Below, piece by piece: positions 1 to 10,090 of a stretch of 64,000 nucleotides of DNA. Numbering within the stretch: position 1 is the first letter of the stretch; every line of letters begins with the position of its first letter. Origin of the DNA: Ustilago trichophora (Eukaryota > Basidiomycota > Ustilaginomycetes > Ustilaginales > Ustilaginaceae). The stretch covers positions 62,001 through 126,000 of the forward strand of contig OOIN01000046.1 in assembly GCA_900323505.1 (NCBI GenBank), in the 5' to 3' direction. The translations under genes and the position numbers were made by a program. The notes under the pieces were generated by a model. The model was not told the origin of the DNA. It saw only the letters and a program-made list of their open reading frames with translations, and searched no databases.

Positions 1-1
1 G

Positions 2-964
2 AAGTACCTCAAGAAGAGATACTCCAAGGGTACGATCATCCAACCATACATCCTCCTGTCCAAACTCGTTCAACTCACCCAGATCAGAGGAGTGAATGAG
101 TTCATCTCCAACATCAAGCGCATTGCCAACAAGAGATCCCTCATGGGACACCCAATTGACGCTGGCACCAAGCTAGGATGCCTCCTCCAAGGTGTCCAAC
201 CTCACCTTCACCCTTACACTGCAGCCTACGAGGCACAGTGGGAAGCCATCGCCCTGAGCAAGGCAAGCAGCTCCAGTACAGAGGCCAACGCTGACCTTGA
301 ACTGGAGCTGGAGCGCCTGTTTGACACCGCTGCGATGGGATTGCGCAACTACAAGGAGTCGGCGCATCTCAAAGAGCAAGAAATCAACACCGCGACGCTT
401 GCAGCTCGCTTCACCCACCATGGAGGCTTCAAACAGCGCCCTCTCCAAACCCAACAAAAGTCCACCATTGGCAAGGAAGTCGTGTGCTGGGAGTGTGACA
501 AGACTGGTCACATATTGACTGAATGCCCCAGGAACAAAGAAAAGGGTAAGAAACGCGGGAAACGAGGCAAGGGTGGAAAAGGGACTGGTAAAGGCAACAG
601 TGGTGGTAATGCTGCTGTTGCTGCCGATGATCAGGTGCTGGCGCTGGCCGCTCTTGCAACGGGCACAGCTAAGGATAAAGTCGAGGACGGCTGGATCTGG
701 GATACTGGCGCTGACGTCCACATATGCAAGGACGAGTCGATCATGCAGGACTTACAGAGTGCAAAGGGTCGAATCCAACAAGGGCAAGGTCCGCCGATTG
801 AATATGATACCGTTGGCAGTGTGACTTTGCTCGTCAATACCAACGCAGGGGAAAAGCAAGTGACCTTGTCGAAGGTTGTGTTGCTGAGAGACGGAAACTT
901 CAACCTGTTCTCCCCAAGGGCAGCAGCCAAGGCGAGCAAAGGAGATGTTAAGAGAGACAAGTAA
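2..964 (+). CDS. Ty1/copia-type gag-protease ORF, partial at left edge
   Basis: The frame is open to the left edge; the first ATG is at 92. The product resembles a copia Gag: an alpha-helical N-terminal part, then a CCHC zinc knuckle (CWECDKTGHILTEC, around 490-530), a Lys/Gly-rich basic linker, and a retropepsin-like site with DTGAD (about 702-716). A short LLRDGNFNLFSP stretch follows, typical of the segment between protease and integrase. A TAA at 962-964 ends the frame. After it the same frame still reads into copia-like sequence (NGCSYLDVVNG) until the LTR at 1081. Integrase, RT and RNase H are missing. Either the rest was deleted or an LTR element inserted here. Gag would form particles and protease would process them; this copy cannot be autonomous. 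Confidence 0.8.
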   Translation, partial: KYLKKRYSKGTIIQPYILLSKLVQLTQIRGVNEFISNIKRIANKRSLMGHPIDAGTKLGCLLQGVQPHLHPYTAAYEAQWEAIALSKASSSSTEANADLELELERLFDTAAMGLRNYKESAHLKEQEINTATLAARFTHHGGFKQRPLQTQQKSTIGKEVVCWECDKTGHILTECPRNKEKGKKRGKRGKGGKGTGKGNSGGNAAVAADDQVLALAALATGTAKDKVEDGWIWDTGADVHICKDESIMQDLQSAKGRIQQGQGPPIEYDTVGSVTLLVNTNAGEKQVTLSKVVLLRDGNFNLFSPRAAAKASKGDVKRDK

Positions 965-1080
965 GGAAGAGAGTGTATCATGGTCAGCAAAGGCCAACAA
1001 CGAGTACAGGCAGTCAGAGCCATTGAACAAAACGGATGCTCTTACCTTGATGTTGTAAATGGAGACGTCGAAAGGGGGAC

Positions 1081-1479
1081 TGTTAAGGCCGTAGGGTCTG
1101 GGTACCGCCTGGCGGCTACGGTCTGAGGGTAGTCGGGTACGGAGGGGTCGTAAACACTTGCCGGAGGGGATGGAGGAGTCAGCACTTCAATACTCAAGTT
1201 AACAATGAGTGAACTAAGTAATACATGCGACGAGGGTCCGGAGGGAAACCTTGTCGAGCGGGAGCAACTCTTAAAAAGGGTTGTCGGCCTCTGGAGGGGC
1301 GCGACAGAAAACTGGTCTGTAGCTCGGCCGAGCCCGTCGCATCTAACACCCCTGGCCGGTGGGAGACTACTGATCGGTACAGGCCAATCGGCGGAGGGCT
1401 CCCGATCCGACGGGCGGCCGTAGCTCTTGTCGGGAATCAGAACACGGACCAATAAAGGGGTTGGGCAACGGTCCCAACA
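1081..1479. repeat. LTR, 399 bp, CpG-rich (least decayed of three copies)
   Basis: The repeat begins TGTTAAGG and ends CCCAACA. Diverged copies of similar length lie at 25,070-25,476 and 34,701-35,107, the first with a target duplication, so this is a bona fide LTR. Ownership is ambiguous because both strands read TGTT...AACA. On the plus strand a purine run (AAAGGGGGAC) precedes it, as a copia 3' LTR would have. On the minus strand ACGGGGGGGTAA directly precedes it, as expected for the polypurine tract of the gypsy element at 3.97-7.02 kb. I favour the gypsy assignment. By eye it holds about 32 CpG. Confidence 0.85.
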
Positions 1480-1825
1480 TTACCCCCCCGTCCGAGGTCG
1501 GCTGGTCCTCCAGACGAGAGATCAAGCTGTCGGCGCAGACCAATGCCGTCGGCGGGAGGGGGTCACATCCGATCGTGCATCCGAACCTACACCGGTCCCA
1601 CCAACTTTGTAAAGTCATGACCAAGGGATCACCAAGGTGATCGTGATGGAGGCGCAGGCGGAGTGCCTGCCATTTGAATGCCTTGAGGGTTGAGGCGCAG
1701 TGCACGGCCGCAGCCGCTCTGGCCCTGATTTTGACCAGTCGGCTCGAGCAACCCACACATATATTAATCACGTCTCCGCCGTCCCTTCCTTCTTCCTTCC
1801 TTCCCTCCTCCATCAATCCACCAAA

Positions 1826-3869
1826 ATGTCCTCCCCCTCGCCAGCCTCTCTCATGGGACCCGACTCCCTCGCTGGCATTTTGCCACCAGCCTCCCTCGCG
1901 GGCTCCGATGCCCCTCTCCCTCCTTCTGGTGCCGTGGTGTCCGCCCCCGAGTCTGGCGCGCCGCCTCCTCCTGCCCGCCAGCGGTCGCCTCCGTATCCTG
2001 GCTCGGCCGCGCCTCCTCTCGAACCTGGGGCTCCGACACCCCCGCTGTCCCCCCTGTCGACTCTGGCCTCGGAGGCAAACCTGTCGTCGCCGTCCCCCCC
2101 TCCCGTTGCCCGGCCTGGAGGCCTTTCTCAGAACACTCCGGCTTCGCTCTGGTACCTCCAGCACGACCTCGACTTGGATGCCGATGAGGACATGACTGAC
2201 GGTAAGTGCCAAGGATCCGGAGGGTGTAGTGGGAGTGGTAGAGAGCGGTGGTTGGATGGAGGAACTGGGTTGGGACTGACCCCTTTTGTTTGTTGGGGTG
2301 GTAGGGGTGACGGAGTCGTTGGGTGTGCCGTCGCTTTTTCCGTGGCCAGGCACCCACATCTCCGGTGAGCCCCTCCGGGTGCCAACGTCTTGGGAGGGGC
2401 TGCTACTGATCTTTTCTTGTCTCTTCTTTTTTTTGTATGCCAGACTGGGCCGACCCTGCCCGGGTGGCAGAGTCCTCCGGTACCATCGAGGTGCCCCGTC
2501 GTCCTCGCCGCATCCGCGACGGCAGCACCCGTGCCCCCTCCAGCTCTGCATAGGCCAGCGCTCAGGACTCGCGGGCTTCCTCCTCCCCCTCTGCGTCGGC
2601 TGGCACCCGATCCTCTGGGGCGCTCCAGGCAGCATCTTTGGCGCCCACGGGTGTCCGTTGGGTTGTTGTGGCTGCGCAGACGCCTATCACTTCTCGGCCT
2701 TTGGCTGGTCCCTCTGGCAGCCGCTGGGCCCCCACTCCCCTCCCCTCCGCCCCTCCCAACAGGGTTCCCCCTCGCGTTGCGGTCCCCTCTGCGACGGTCA
2801 AGGATGTCGAGATCAAGGAGGAGTCTCCAAACCCTCCAACGGGGCCTTCGACGGCCATGGTCCCGGGGACCGGTTCTTCCTCTGCTGCTGCGGCAGCCGC
2901 GACCTCTGCAACCGGAGCTGGAGCTCTGATTGCTCATTCTTCCCTGCCGTGGGAGCAACCACCTCCGGCCATCATCCTGACCGCCAAAATGGTCGGCGAC
3001 GGTGAGTACTGGCGTGGCTGGTTGTGGTGTCTGTTGGTGCTTGCCTGACTCCCTTCTCTCTTGTGCTTGGCTCCGGCTGCTGCAGAATTTCCGTTGCTGT
3101 GGGACGCTCAGTGGGGGGACTGCTTTGCCTGCGTCAAGGCCAAGGCCCCCTGCGTCCGCATCGAAGGGCAGCCGCGCTGCCAGCGCTGCAAGCAGAACCA
3201 CGGGCAGCCCTGCGACGTGGATATGGTTGGTAAGTGCTGGTGCTTTTTCCGTTGCTGTTGTCGCTGGGTCTTGGCTGACTTGTTGCGTTTTCCGTCTTTC
3301 CGTCGGTAGTGCCTAAGCTGGGAGGCAAGAGTGGTCCCCTCTGTATGAGGGTCTACAAGTGCTTGTTGGAGGTGTGGAAGGCCGGGGAGAATGGGCGTGG
3401 CCATAGGCCCAACCCCAATATCAAGTTGTCGCTGAAGACACTTGGTGAAATCCCGGCGGAGCAGGAGGAGTTGAGGAGGGAGGTGGCGGAGGTGGGCAAT
3501 GTGGAGCGGGAGCAGGAGAGCATGCGGAAGCGTGCTTGCTCCCGTCCCAACCATGCCGCCAAGGCCGCCACTGAGCGCCGTCGGCAGAGGGAGGCCGATC
3601 GTGGTGAGGTGCCGGAGCCTGCCACCGGACTGGGAACGCTGGAGGAGGCGGTCGGATGGGCACAGGCCCTGTTCACCCTGGTGCAGGATTCGGTGGGTGA
3701 GTTCCATGCTGGCATGCAGGATGTGAACGCCCACCTGGCCGGAGTGGGAACATTGCCGGGCGGGGAGGCCCACTTGCAACGTCTCAACCAGACGGCCTCC
3801 CTGATCGCCAACATGATCAACCAGGTGGAGGCGGTGCGTGCCTGGCTGGAGGCCTTCCCTACGGCCTAA
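1826..3869 (+). pseudogene. Four-exon Zn2Cys6-like gene antisense to gypsy pol, one internal stop
   Basis: Exons 1826-2201, 2444-3001, 3086-3229 and 3310-3869 join in one frame through three GT-AG introns (GTAAGT, GTGAGT and GTAAGT donors; CAG, CAG and TAG acceptors), giving about 545 codons. Exons 1-2 encode a Pro/Ser/Ala-rich low-complexity region. Exon 3 encodes a Cys array spaced C-x2-C-x6-C-x8-C-x2-C-x7-C, which fits the fungal Zn2Cys6 binuclear cluster spacing. Exon 4 is helical with an R/E-rich, coiled-coil-like stretch. A TAG at 2551-2553 (codon 162) breaks exon 2; CAG to TAG would explain it. The gene converges tail-to-tail with the gypsy pol, which ends at 3969, and probably belongs to the same retroelement as an accessory antisense gene. 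A host gene caught between insertions is the alternative. Confidence 0.65.
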
Positions 3870-3968
3870 TTTCTTTCTTTTTCCTGTTCCTTTTTTTGTT
3901 GTAAATTGACTTGTCCTCTGTGCATAGCCCTGCCTGTGTCTGAGTGAGTGGTGATACTGAGCTACGGA

Positions 3969-6900
3969 CTACCGTCGGGAGCTTGGGCGAGGTTTGTCAG
4001 GATAGCACCGGTGGAATTCCTCCCGGAGGGTTGGAGCTCCGTCCACATCCTCCGCCGAGACCCAGCTTGGGGTGTAGCCGACCCAGCTCACCTTGTACTG
4101 GAGTCTGCCAGCCCTGCGGCGGGAATCTAGGACCGCATCGATCTCAAACTCTGTGTAGTCGTCCTCCAGCACCGCAGCGGGCGGGGCGTCGCTAGACTTG
4201 CGTGCGTTGGTTGGGTATGGCTCCAGCATCTGAACATGAAACACAGGGTGTACTTTCCATGAAGGCGGGAGGAGGAGTCGGTAGGCCTGGTCGCCGATGA
4301 GTTCCTCCACCTTGAAAGGTCCTGCCAGGGGGTTGGATAACTTGCGATTGGGTCTGTCGCTCCATAGGTGCTTGGTACGGAGGAGCACCAGGTCCCCCTG
4401 GCAGAAAGAGACGTCGCTCCTGCGACGGTCGTAGGCTTCCTTCATGGCGCCGTTAGCGCGACGGATACCCTCCTGGCACAAGCGGATCTTGTCGGCAGCG
4501 GGTAAGGGCGACAACACCGGCGGGAGGCTTGGGTGTGCCCGTGGTCCAAAGGACAAGCAGGAAATGAGGGGAGACAGGGTAGTGGTGGCCAACGGCCGGT
4601 TATTGAGGGATAATTGGGCGGTAGGGAGGAGTTTGGCCCAATCGGACTGATCACAGGTCGTGTAGAAGCGGAGGAAGAGCTCCAGGGATTGATTGGTGCG
4701 CTCCGTCTGTCCATTTGTCTGTGGGTGGTAGGCGGAAGAAAAGGAGTGTTTGACGCGGAGGAGCCGGAGGAGCTCTATCCACACGGAGGCCACGAAGGTA
4801 GTACCACGGTCGGAGAGGATGTCGTCTGGTAGTCCAAAGTAGGCAAAGACGTAGCGGTGGAGCTGGTAAGCCAGGGTGGAGGCCATGTCCGATTTGCTGG
4901 CGGGGATGAAGATCGCAAACTTGGTCAGTCGGTCGACGACCACCAAGATTGCATCGTAGGAGACGCCGGCGGCTGTGGACGGTGGCAGGTCGGTTATGTG
5001 ATCCATGGAGATTTTGGCCCACGGCCGATTGGGGGGTGAAGAGGGTAGGAGGTAGCCGTGGGGCTTATGGCGCGGGGCTTTGGCGCGACGGCATGCGGCA
5101 CACGCTGAGACATAGTCTTGACATTCTTTGGCCATGGAGGGCCAGTAGAAGTGTTGTCGCAAGAGGTGGAGGGTGGTGCGATGGCCAGGGTGGCCAGCGG
5201 AAGCCTGATCATGGATGAGGGAGAGGGCTTCCGCGCGGAGGGATGGGGGAAGTTATAGCTTGCCGTTGTTGGTGGAAGGGATGCTGTTGTGGAACTTGAC
5301 CCCGGAGGGCAGGTCTTTAGCTGAGCGTAGGGTTGGTTCCCAGTGGCTCGGGTGGCTCCCGGATACCTCCAGTGGGCGGCTTACCTTGCTGAACAGGTGA
5401 GTCGGCAGGAGGGTGGAGTGGTTGGCAGGGTCCGTACTGGAGGGGCTGTCGGGGAGCAGGTTGTGCCGACAGCTCATGGCGTCGGGACAGACAGCCTCCT
5501 TCCCCGGACGGTAATGGAGCACAAAGTTGTACTCTGCCAGGTCGGCTTGCCATCGGGCTTGCCAACGGTTGAGCTGGCGCTTTGTGTTGAAGTACTGGAG
5601 GGCCTGGTGGTCGGTATAGATCAGAAATGCGTTGGTGAGCCCATGAAGGTAGTGCCTCCAATGACCGCAGGCGTCCACGATGGCCAGGACCTCTTTGTTG
5701 TGTATTTCGTAGTTACGCTCCGCTGGGATCATCTTCCGAGACCAATAGGCGACTGGATGGAGGGAATGCGTGCGGGTGTTTGGGGTGGAGGCGCTGGCAG
5801 TTGCTTCCCGTGGGTGCCATTGTGACAGGACAGCAGCAACTACGGCGTCGCTGGCATCCGTTTCTAGGACCGTGGGCAGGATGGGAGCGAAGTGCTTGAG
5901 GATGGGAGCCTCAGTAAATGCTTGCTTCAGCTTCTTGAAAGCCGCCACAGCTTCTGTCGGCAGTGCAATCTTGCCAGACGGGGCTCCCTTGAGTAAGTCA
6001 GTCAGGGGGGCCGCGACCCGGGAGTAATGCCGGATGAAGTGACGGTAAAAGTTGGCAAAACCTAGGAAGACTTGGATCTGTCAGATGGACGCCGGCGGCG
6101 GCCACTCCAGCATGGTGCTAACCTTGGAGGGGTCCATGGAGATTCCCTCCAGGCTGACGACATAACCCAAGAATTCAACCTTAGTGGTACTGAACTCGCA
6201 TTTGTCCGGAGCACAGTACAGCTGGTGTCGACGGAGGCGCTCAAGTACTTGTCGGACGTGGTGGGGATGCTCCCGGGTATCCTCCGAGAAGATCAGGGTG
6301 TCGTCCAGGTAAACGATCACCGACACGTCCAACAGATCCAAAAGGACGTGGTTCATTAGCCTCTGGAAAGTTGCAGGGGCGTTGCACAGTCCGAACGGCA
6401 TCACGAGGTATTCATAGCTGCCGTAGCGTGTGGGGAAGGCAGTCTTCCACTTGTGACATGGTGCGATCTGCAGGAGGCTGTAGGCCCCCTTCAGATCCAG
6501 CTTGGTGAACACCTTGGCTGTCGCAAGACGATCTAAATGCTCCGAGATGAGGGGGATCAGGTAGCGATCCTTTACAGTTATTGTGTTTAGGGCTCGATAA
6601 TTGACGCATGGCCGTAGCCGAGCATCCTTCTTTGGCACAAAGAGGAGGGGCGCTGCAGCTTGACTACTGGAGGGGCGAATGAACCTGTTGGCCTCCATCT
6701 TCTGGAGGTAGTTGCAGAGTTCCTCCTGCTCCTGGTTGGACAACAAATATAACGCCCTGTACGGGGGCGTCTTGCCCTCCTCCAGGTGGATTTTGTGGTC
6801 ATGAGGCCGGTGTGGCGGCAGTTGGTCAGCACGGACGGTGTCGAAGACGTCGGTGAAGTTGGCGTATTCCGCCGGAAGATTCTGGACCCCTTCTCTGGCG

Positions 6901-7018
6901 GCGTAGCAAAGTGTCCCCCCTTCCTCTGGTTCAGAGGGTGTGAGGAGGTGGTTGGGAGTGGTGGTGAGTTGGCGGTTGCTCACCAGGTGTTGAGGCTCGG
7001 CGGCCGACGGCTTACAAG
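3969..7018 (-). mobile_element. Ty3/gypsy chromovirus pol (RT, RNase H, integrase, chromodomain), 5'-truncated
   Basis: Three minus-strand ORFs (6983-6081, 5948-5253, 5162-3969) share one frame and are separated only by a TGA at 6081-6083 and a TAA at 5253-5255. In order: reverse transcriptase with YLDD; RNase H with the YTDHQAL segment; integrase with the HHCC zinc finger, the DDE core and the HPQTNGQTER segment; and a C-terminal chromodomain (YKVSWVGY). Domain order RT-RH-IN-chromo defines a chromovirus. The TGA fits CGA to TGA. Homology stops abruptly near 7,018-7,021, so the gag, the protease and the left part of pol are missing here. Otherwise the copy is well preserved and CpG-rich, so it is young. 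Confidence 0.93.
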
Positions 7019-7084
7019 GTACTCATCTGGCAGGGTTGAGCGCTGATTTTTGCAGATTCATGGAGCATTTTGGATGCTGATCAA

Positions 7085-7626
7085 AAGTGCTGGTGACCCC
7101 TAAGGCTGAAAGCATAATAAAATTTTGCGTGGGGGTGATCAGAAGTTGGGGTCTGAGCTCAGGGGTAAAAAACTTTTTTGCTCTGATCAGGCTGCTTGAT
7201 GGCTTGTTGGATGCATCTGAGCTAGAAACCAAGTTTCCAGAGTTTGCAGAGCCATCCATTGTATATCCAGGGTGTAGGAGCAGAAAAAGTGAGAAAACAG
7301 CCAAATCCAAAGGGGGGACCATTGGAGCACCAACTTTTTGGAAAAAGTGAGCCCTTTTGCCTTGATGCCTTAATGAAAGATGTGCACAATGGTGCCAAAT
7401 GGAGGTATACAGAGTGTCACAGTCTGAAGCTGGATGGTCATGACGGTACAGGGGTAAACGTGAAAAAGTTACCCCTAAGTTTTACCCCTAAGGGTCTCCA
7501 GCATGATTGGCATTATTAATTGGCCTCCTTTTCTCCAGATATATGATCAGTAGGTTGTGCACTTCCCTCTCACACTCTCTGCAGCCAGAATTGGTCCAAC
7601 AGCCTCAGGGGTAAATTTACCCCTAA
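7085..7626. repeat. Stretch with repeated TTACCCCTAAG / AGGGGTAAA motifs
   Basis: There is no convincing gene. The stretch is AT-richer than its left neighbour and carries about seven copies of a telomere-like octamer in both orientations, for example near 7,096, 7,160, 7,450, 7,470, 7,484, 7,607 and 7,616. One arrangement is a perfect palindrome (AGGGGTAAATTTACCCCT). Nothing here is recognisable as protein. Confidence 0.5.
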
Positions 7627-7699
7627 GCAGTGTTGACGTCAATCTAACATGATAATGGTCTCATTGATGCTCCAGCATGCCAGGATCATGAATCTGGCA

Positions 7700-8215
7700 G
7701 TGAGATTGCGGTTGGAGACCTCCCTGTACAGCTTTTGGCAAAAAAGGTGTACATCAAGGTACACTGGTGAAGTGCCTGACTGATGCACTTGACTGTCACT
7801 GGCTGTACGTGTGTAGCCCAATGGCTCTGACAGGCTGTACCACCACTGAAGACAGGATGTACAGGGTGTACAACATGCTGCACAAGCTGTATGGTGGTCT
7901 CTTAGGAGCTGTACAGTAGTTGTACAAGATGTACAACAACTTGCCATGAAGCTGTACAAGTTGTACACCTTGTCTCTGAAGGCTGAACATCAACCGTACA
8001 GCTTGTACAACAACTCTGCAATGGATGTACAACAGTTGTACAACAACATCCTGAGAGATGTACAACAGTTGTACAAGCTGTACAACAACTCTCCAAAAGC
8101 TGTACAGCTACTCCACAGTTGCTGTACACACACCACAGGCTCTGGAAAAGGTAAAGTATGTACAGGAAATGAATATTGACAGGTAAAGGAGAGTCTAGAG
8201 ACTATGTACAACAGG
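7700..8215. repeat. TGTACA-dense degenerate repeat tract
   Basis: About 500 bp are packed with the palindromic hexamer TGTACA in contexts such as GATGTACAACAGTTGTACAA, with irregular spacing and no fixed period. Open frames across it encode only Cys/Thr/Tyr-rich low-complexity peptides and are not genes. It lies just outside the OTU fragment and left terminal repeat of the 8.6-17.9 kb element, mirroring the AAGCTT tract on the other side. Confidence 0.65.
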
Positions 8216-8244
8216 ACTTAGAGGCAGATGAGCAGAGTGGATGA

Positions 8245-8619
8245 TCAGGGGAACATGATCTCATAGTGTTGAGACTGGGTCAAGTGCATCAAGCCACAGT
8301 GAGGACCAGGTGCATCATGTGGATAGGTGGTGGCAATGAAGTTGCCAGTGGTATGATCTCTTCCAGACTGGACCATGATGGACACCTTGTAGGCTTGAGC
8401 AATGGCCATGAGCATGATCTCATCCCCCCACTCTCCATACCTGGACATCCTGGTCAAGTACTGTTCAGCAGAGAAGTGTCCATCTCCCTGTGCAGCAAAG
8501 CTGTACAAGATGTCCATGTTGGTCTTGAGCCAGGCAATGGCATTGGTTCTGACAGCCAAGTGTCTGGACTGGTGACCATGGATGTGGAAAGACATGGCCC
8601 TGAACATGCAGTTGCCATC
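8245..8619 (-). pseudogene. OTU-family cysteine protease fragment, truncated at its catalytic Cys
   Basis: In minus-strand frame the fragment begins exactly with DGNC-MFRAMS, the hallmark catalytic-Cys motif of OTU proteases (deubiquitinase-type fold). It continues through a conserved helix with RYGEWGDEIMLMA and ends with QSQHYEIMFP, which supplies the catalytic His (HY). The codon upstream of the Asp is TAG, contributed by the CCTAGCCCTAGCCCTAGG sequence of the adjoining element terminus, so whatever preceded DGNC has been cut off. OTU domains are known passengers of several large eukaryotic TEs. Whether this one was a host gene or part of an element cannot be decided here. It points outward from the element. 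Confidence 0.75.
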
Positions 8620-8624
8620 CTAGC

Positions 8625-9533
8625 CCTAGCCCTAGGCCATGGGTCCTTGCTTGCGGGCAACAGACAAGGCTGCTCTGCCAAATGGACATGTCTGACCTTG
8701 GCTGCTGACCCCAGCAGCCAGTGCAAAAGACACTGGTCAAGTGCTGCAACGGTTTGAAATTTTTCTTGGCTAAGCAAGCAGCCCAGCATCCAAGAGACGC
8801 GTCAAAATTCTCAGAAATTGTTGGAATGGAAGTCACGTCAACACACTGATCTGGTGCCTAGCAGTCAGCATCCAGCTGTCACAACTTGGCAGCCACAGCT
8901 CAGCGGCTGCTGCTCAATGGCAGTGAGAGTCTGTCCATTTTGAGTGTGGCCCATTGGTCCGTGCAAATTCTGAGCTGAAGTGCGGCCCTTTGGTCCGTAA
9001 AGATTCCAAGGGACAGTGTGGCCCATTGGTCTGTACAGTTTCTGAAAATGGCGCTTTGGTCCAGGGCTACCCTACCTGAAATTCATGCATACCTCTTTGG
9101 TCACATCAGCCTCACTTGAAAAACAGTGCGTCTGTGGAAGCTGAAAATCAACCAAAGAATTGGGTCATTGAAATTGATTGTGAAATTGAGGGCAGACATG
9201 TCACACTCAGCAATCGGAGTGAAATTTTTTTGTTGCTGCTTTCATTTTGTGAAGCAGCAGCCAGCGGTCAGCAGTCACAGGTAAGTAGCAGCTGGTCAAA
9301 GCAGAGACACATACAATTGAGGCCACTGGTGCCATCATCCTTTGTGATGGCTAGAAGTATATCAATGGAGCAGCACCCACAGTTCATACCATCTGCCCTT
9401 TGATGGCTGTTAGGCAATGACAGCGGTCACCGTGAGAAATGTTGACATTTTGGTGTGAAGTTCTCCGGCTCCCATTTGCAGTGTGATCCACGCTTTGTGA
9501 CAGCCTTCGCACACGTCAATTTTCAGCACAAAG
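8625..9533 (+). repeat. Left terminal inverted repeat of the 9.3-kb element
   Basis: The arm aligns with the reverse complement of 17,059-17,932. The outer part shows scattered C/T and G/A differences and one insertion of a few dozen bases. The inner 400 bp or so is almost identical. Between about 8,940 and 9,070 it carries three to four tandem-like copies of a GTGYGGCCCATTGGTCYGT motif spaced roughly 35-50 bp apart, candidate binding sites for the element's protein. A perfect splice donor (CAG|GTAAGT) sits at 9,281, upstream of the gene start at 10,091, so the arm could supply a promoter and a 5' leader exon. Confidence 0.88.
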
Positions 9534-10090
9534 CATTGCACACCCATTGCAGCAGGTTCTGGCTAGTTCATTGCTGCAACAGATTTTGAGCCTTTCTCCC
9601 ACATCTAGGCTAATCTCACTTGCTGCACTGCTCAGTATCCCTGAACGCATCATTACTGTCACCGCTTTTCACCAATGCCAACAGCCGTTGCCGTTGGAAG
9701 CTTTGTTCTCACCTGTGCCGCTCACATGCTGCCTACCAACAACAAGCAGAAAGCATGGACGTCTGCTTTGTTCTTTACCAATGCCGCTCTGCATGTACCA
9801 CCCAATAGGTCTGTGCTTTCTGTCTGGCACTGCTCACAGCGGCGCTCCGACTCTGTGTCTATGATTTGTTCCAGCCGCTATGGCTATCAATCTCAGAGTT
9901 TCTGTGACAGCAAAGACATTTGCCATACCATACTGCTGTGCAACTCTGCTGTTTGTGATGCTGAGGTTGTTGTGCATATATACTGGCCATCTTGGTATCT
10001 CACCGCTGCTCTGAGTCCATCTTTCCATCTCAGAATATCTTCACCACACAACTCACACTTTTTTCACCCTTACACATTCTCCATGCTACA

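Noticed and set aside
1367..2635. 422-codon minus-strand frame
   Set aside because: Arg/Gly-rich shadow of the spliced Zn2Cys6-like gene and the LTR on the other strand; no motif and no plausible start.
7700..8215. CRISPR-like or protein-coding repeat array
   Set aside because: No fixed repeat/spacer lengths; the host is eukaryotic; frames are low-complexity.
9116..9403. 95-codon frame repeated identically in both TIRs
   Set aside because: No ATG start and a splice donor inside; better explained as conserved TIR DNA. Kept only as a finding about conservation.
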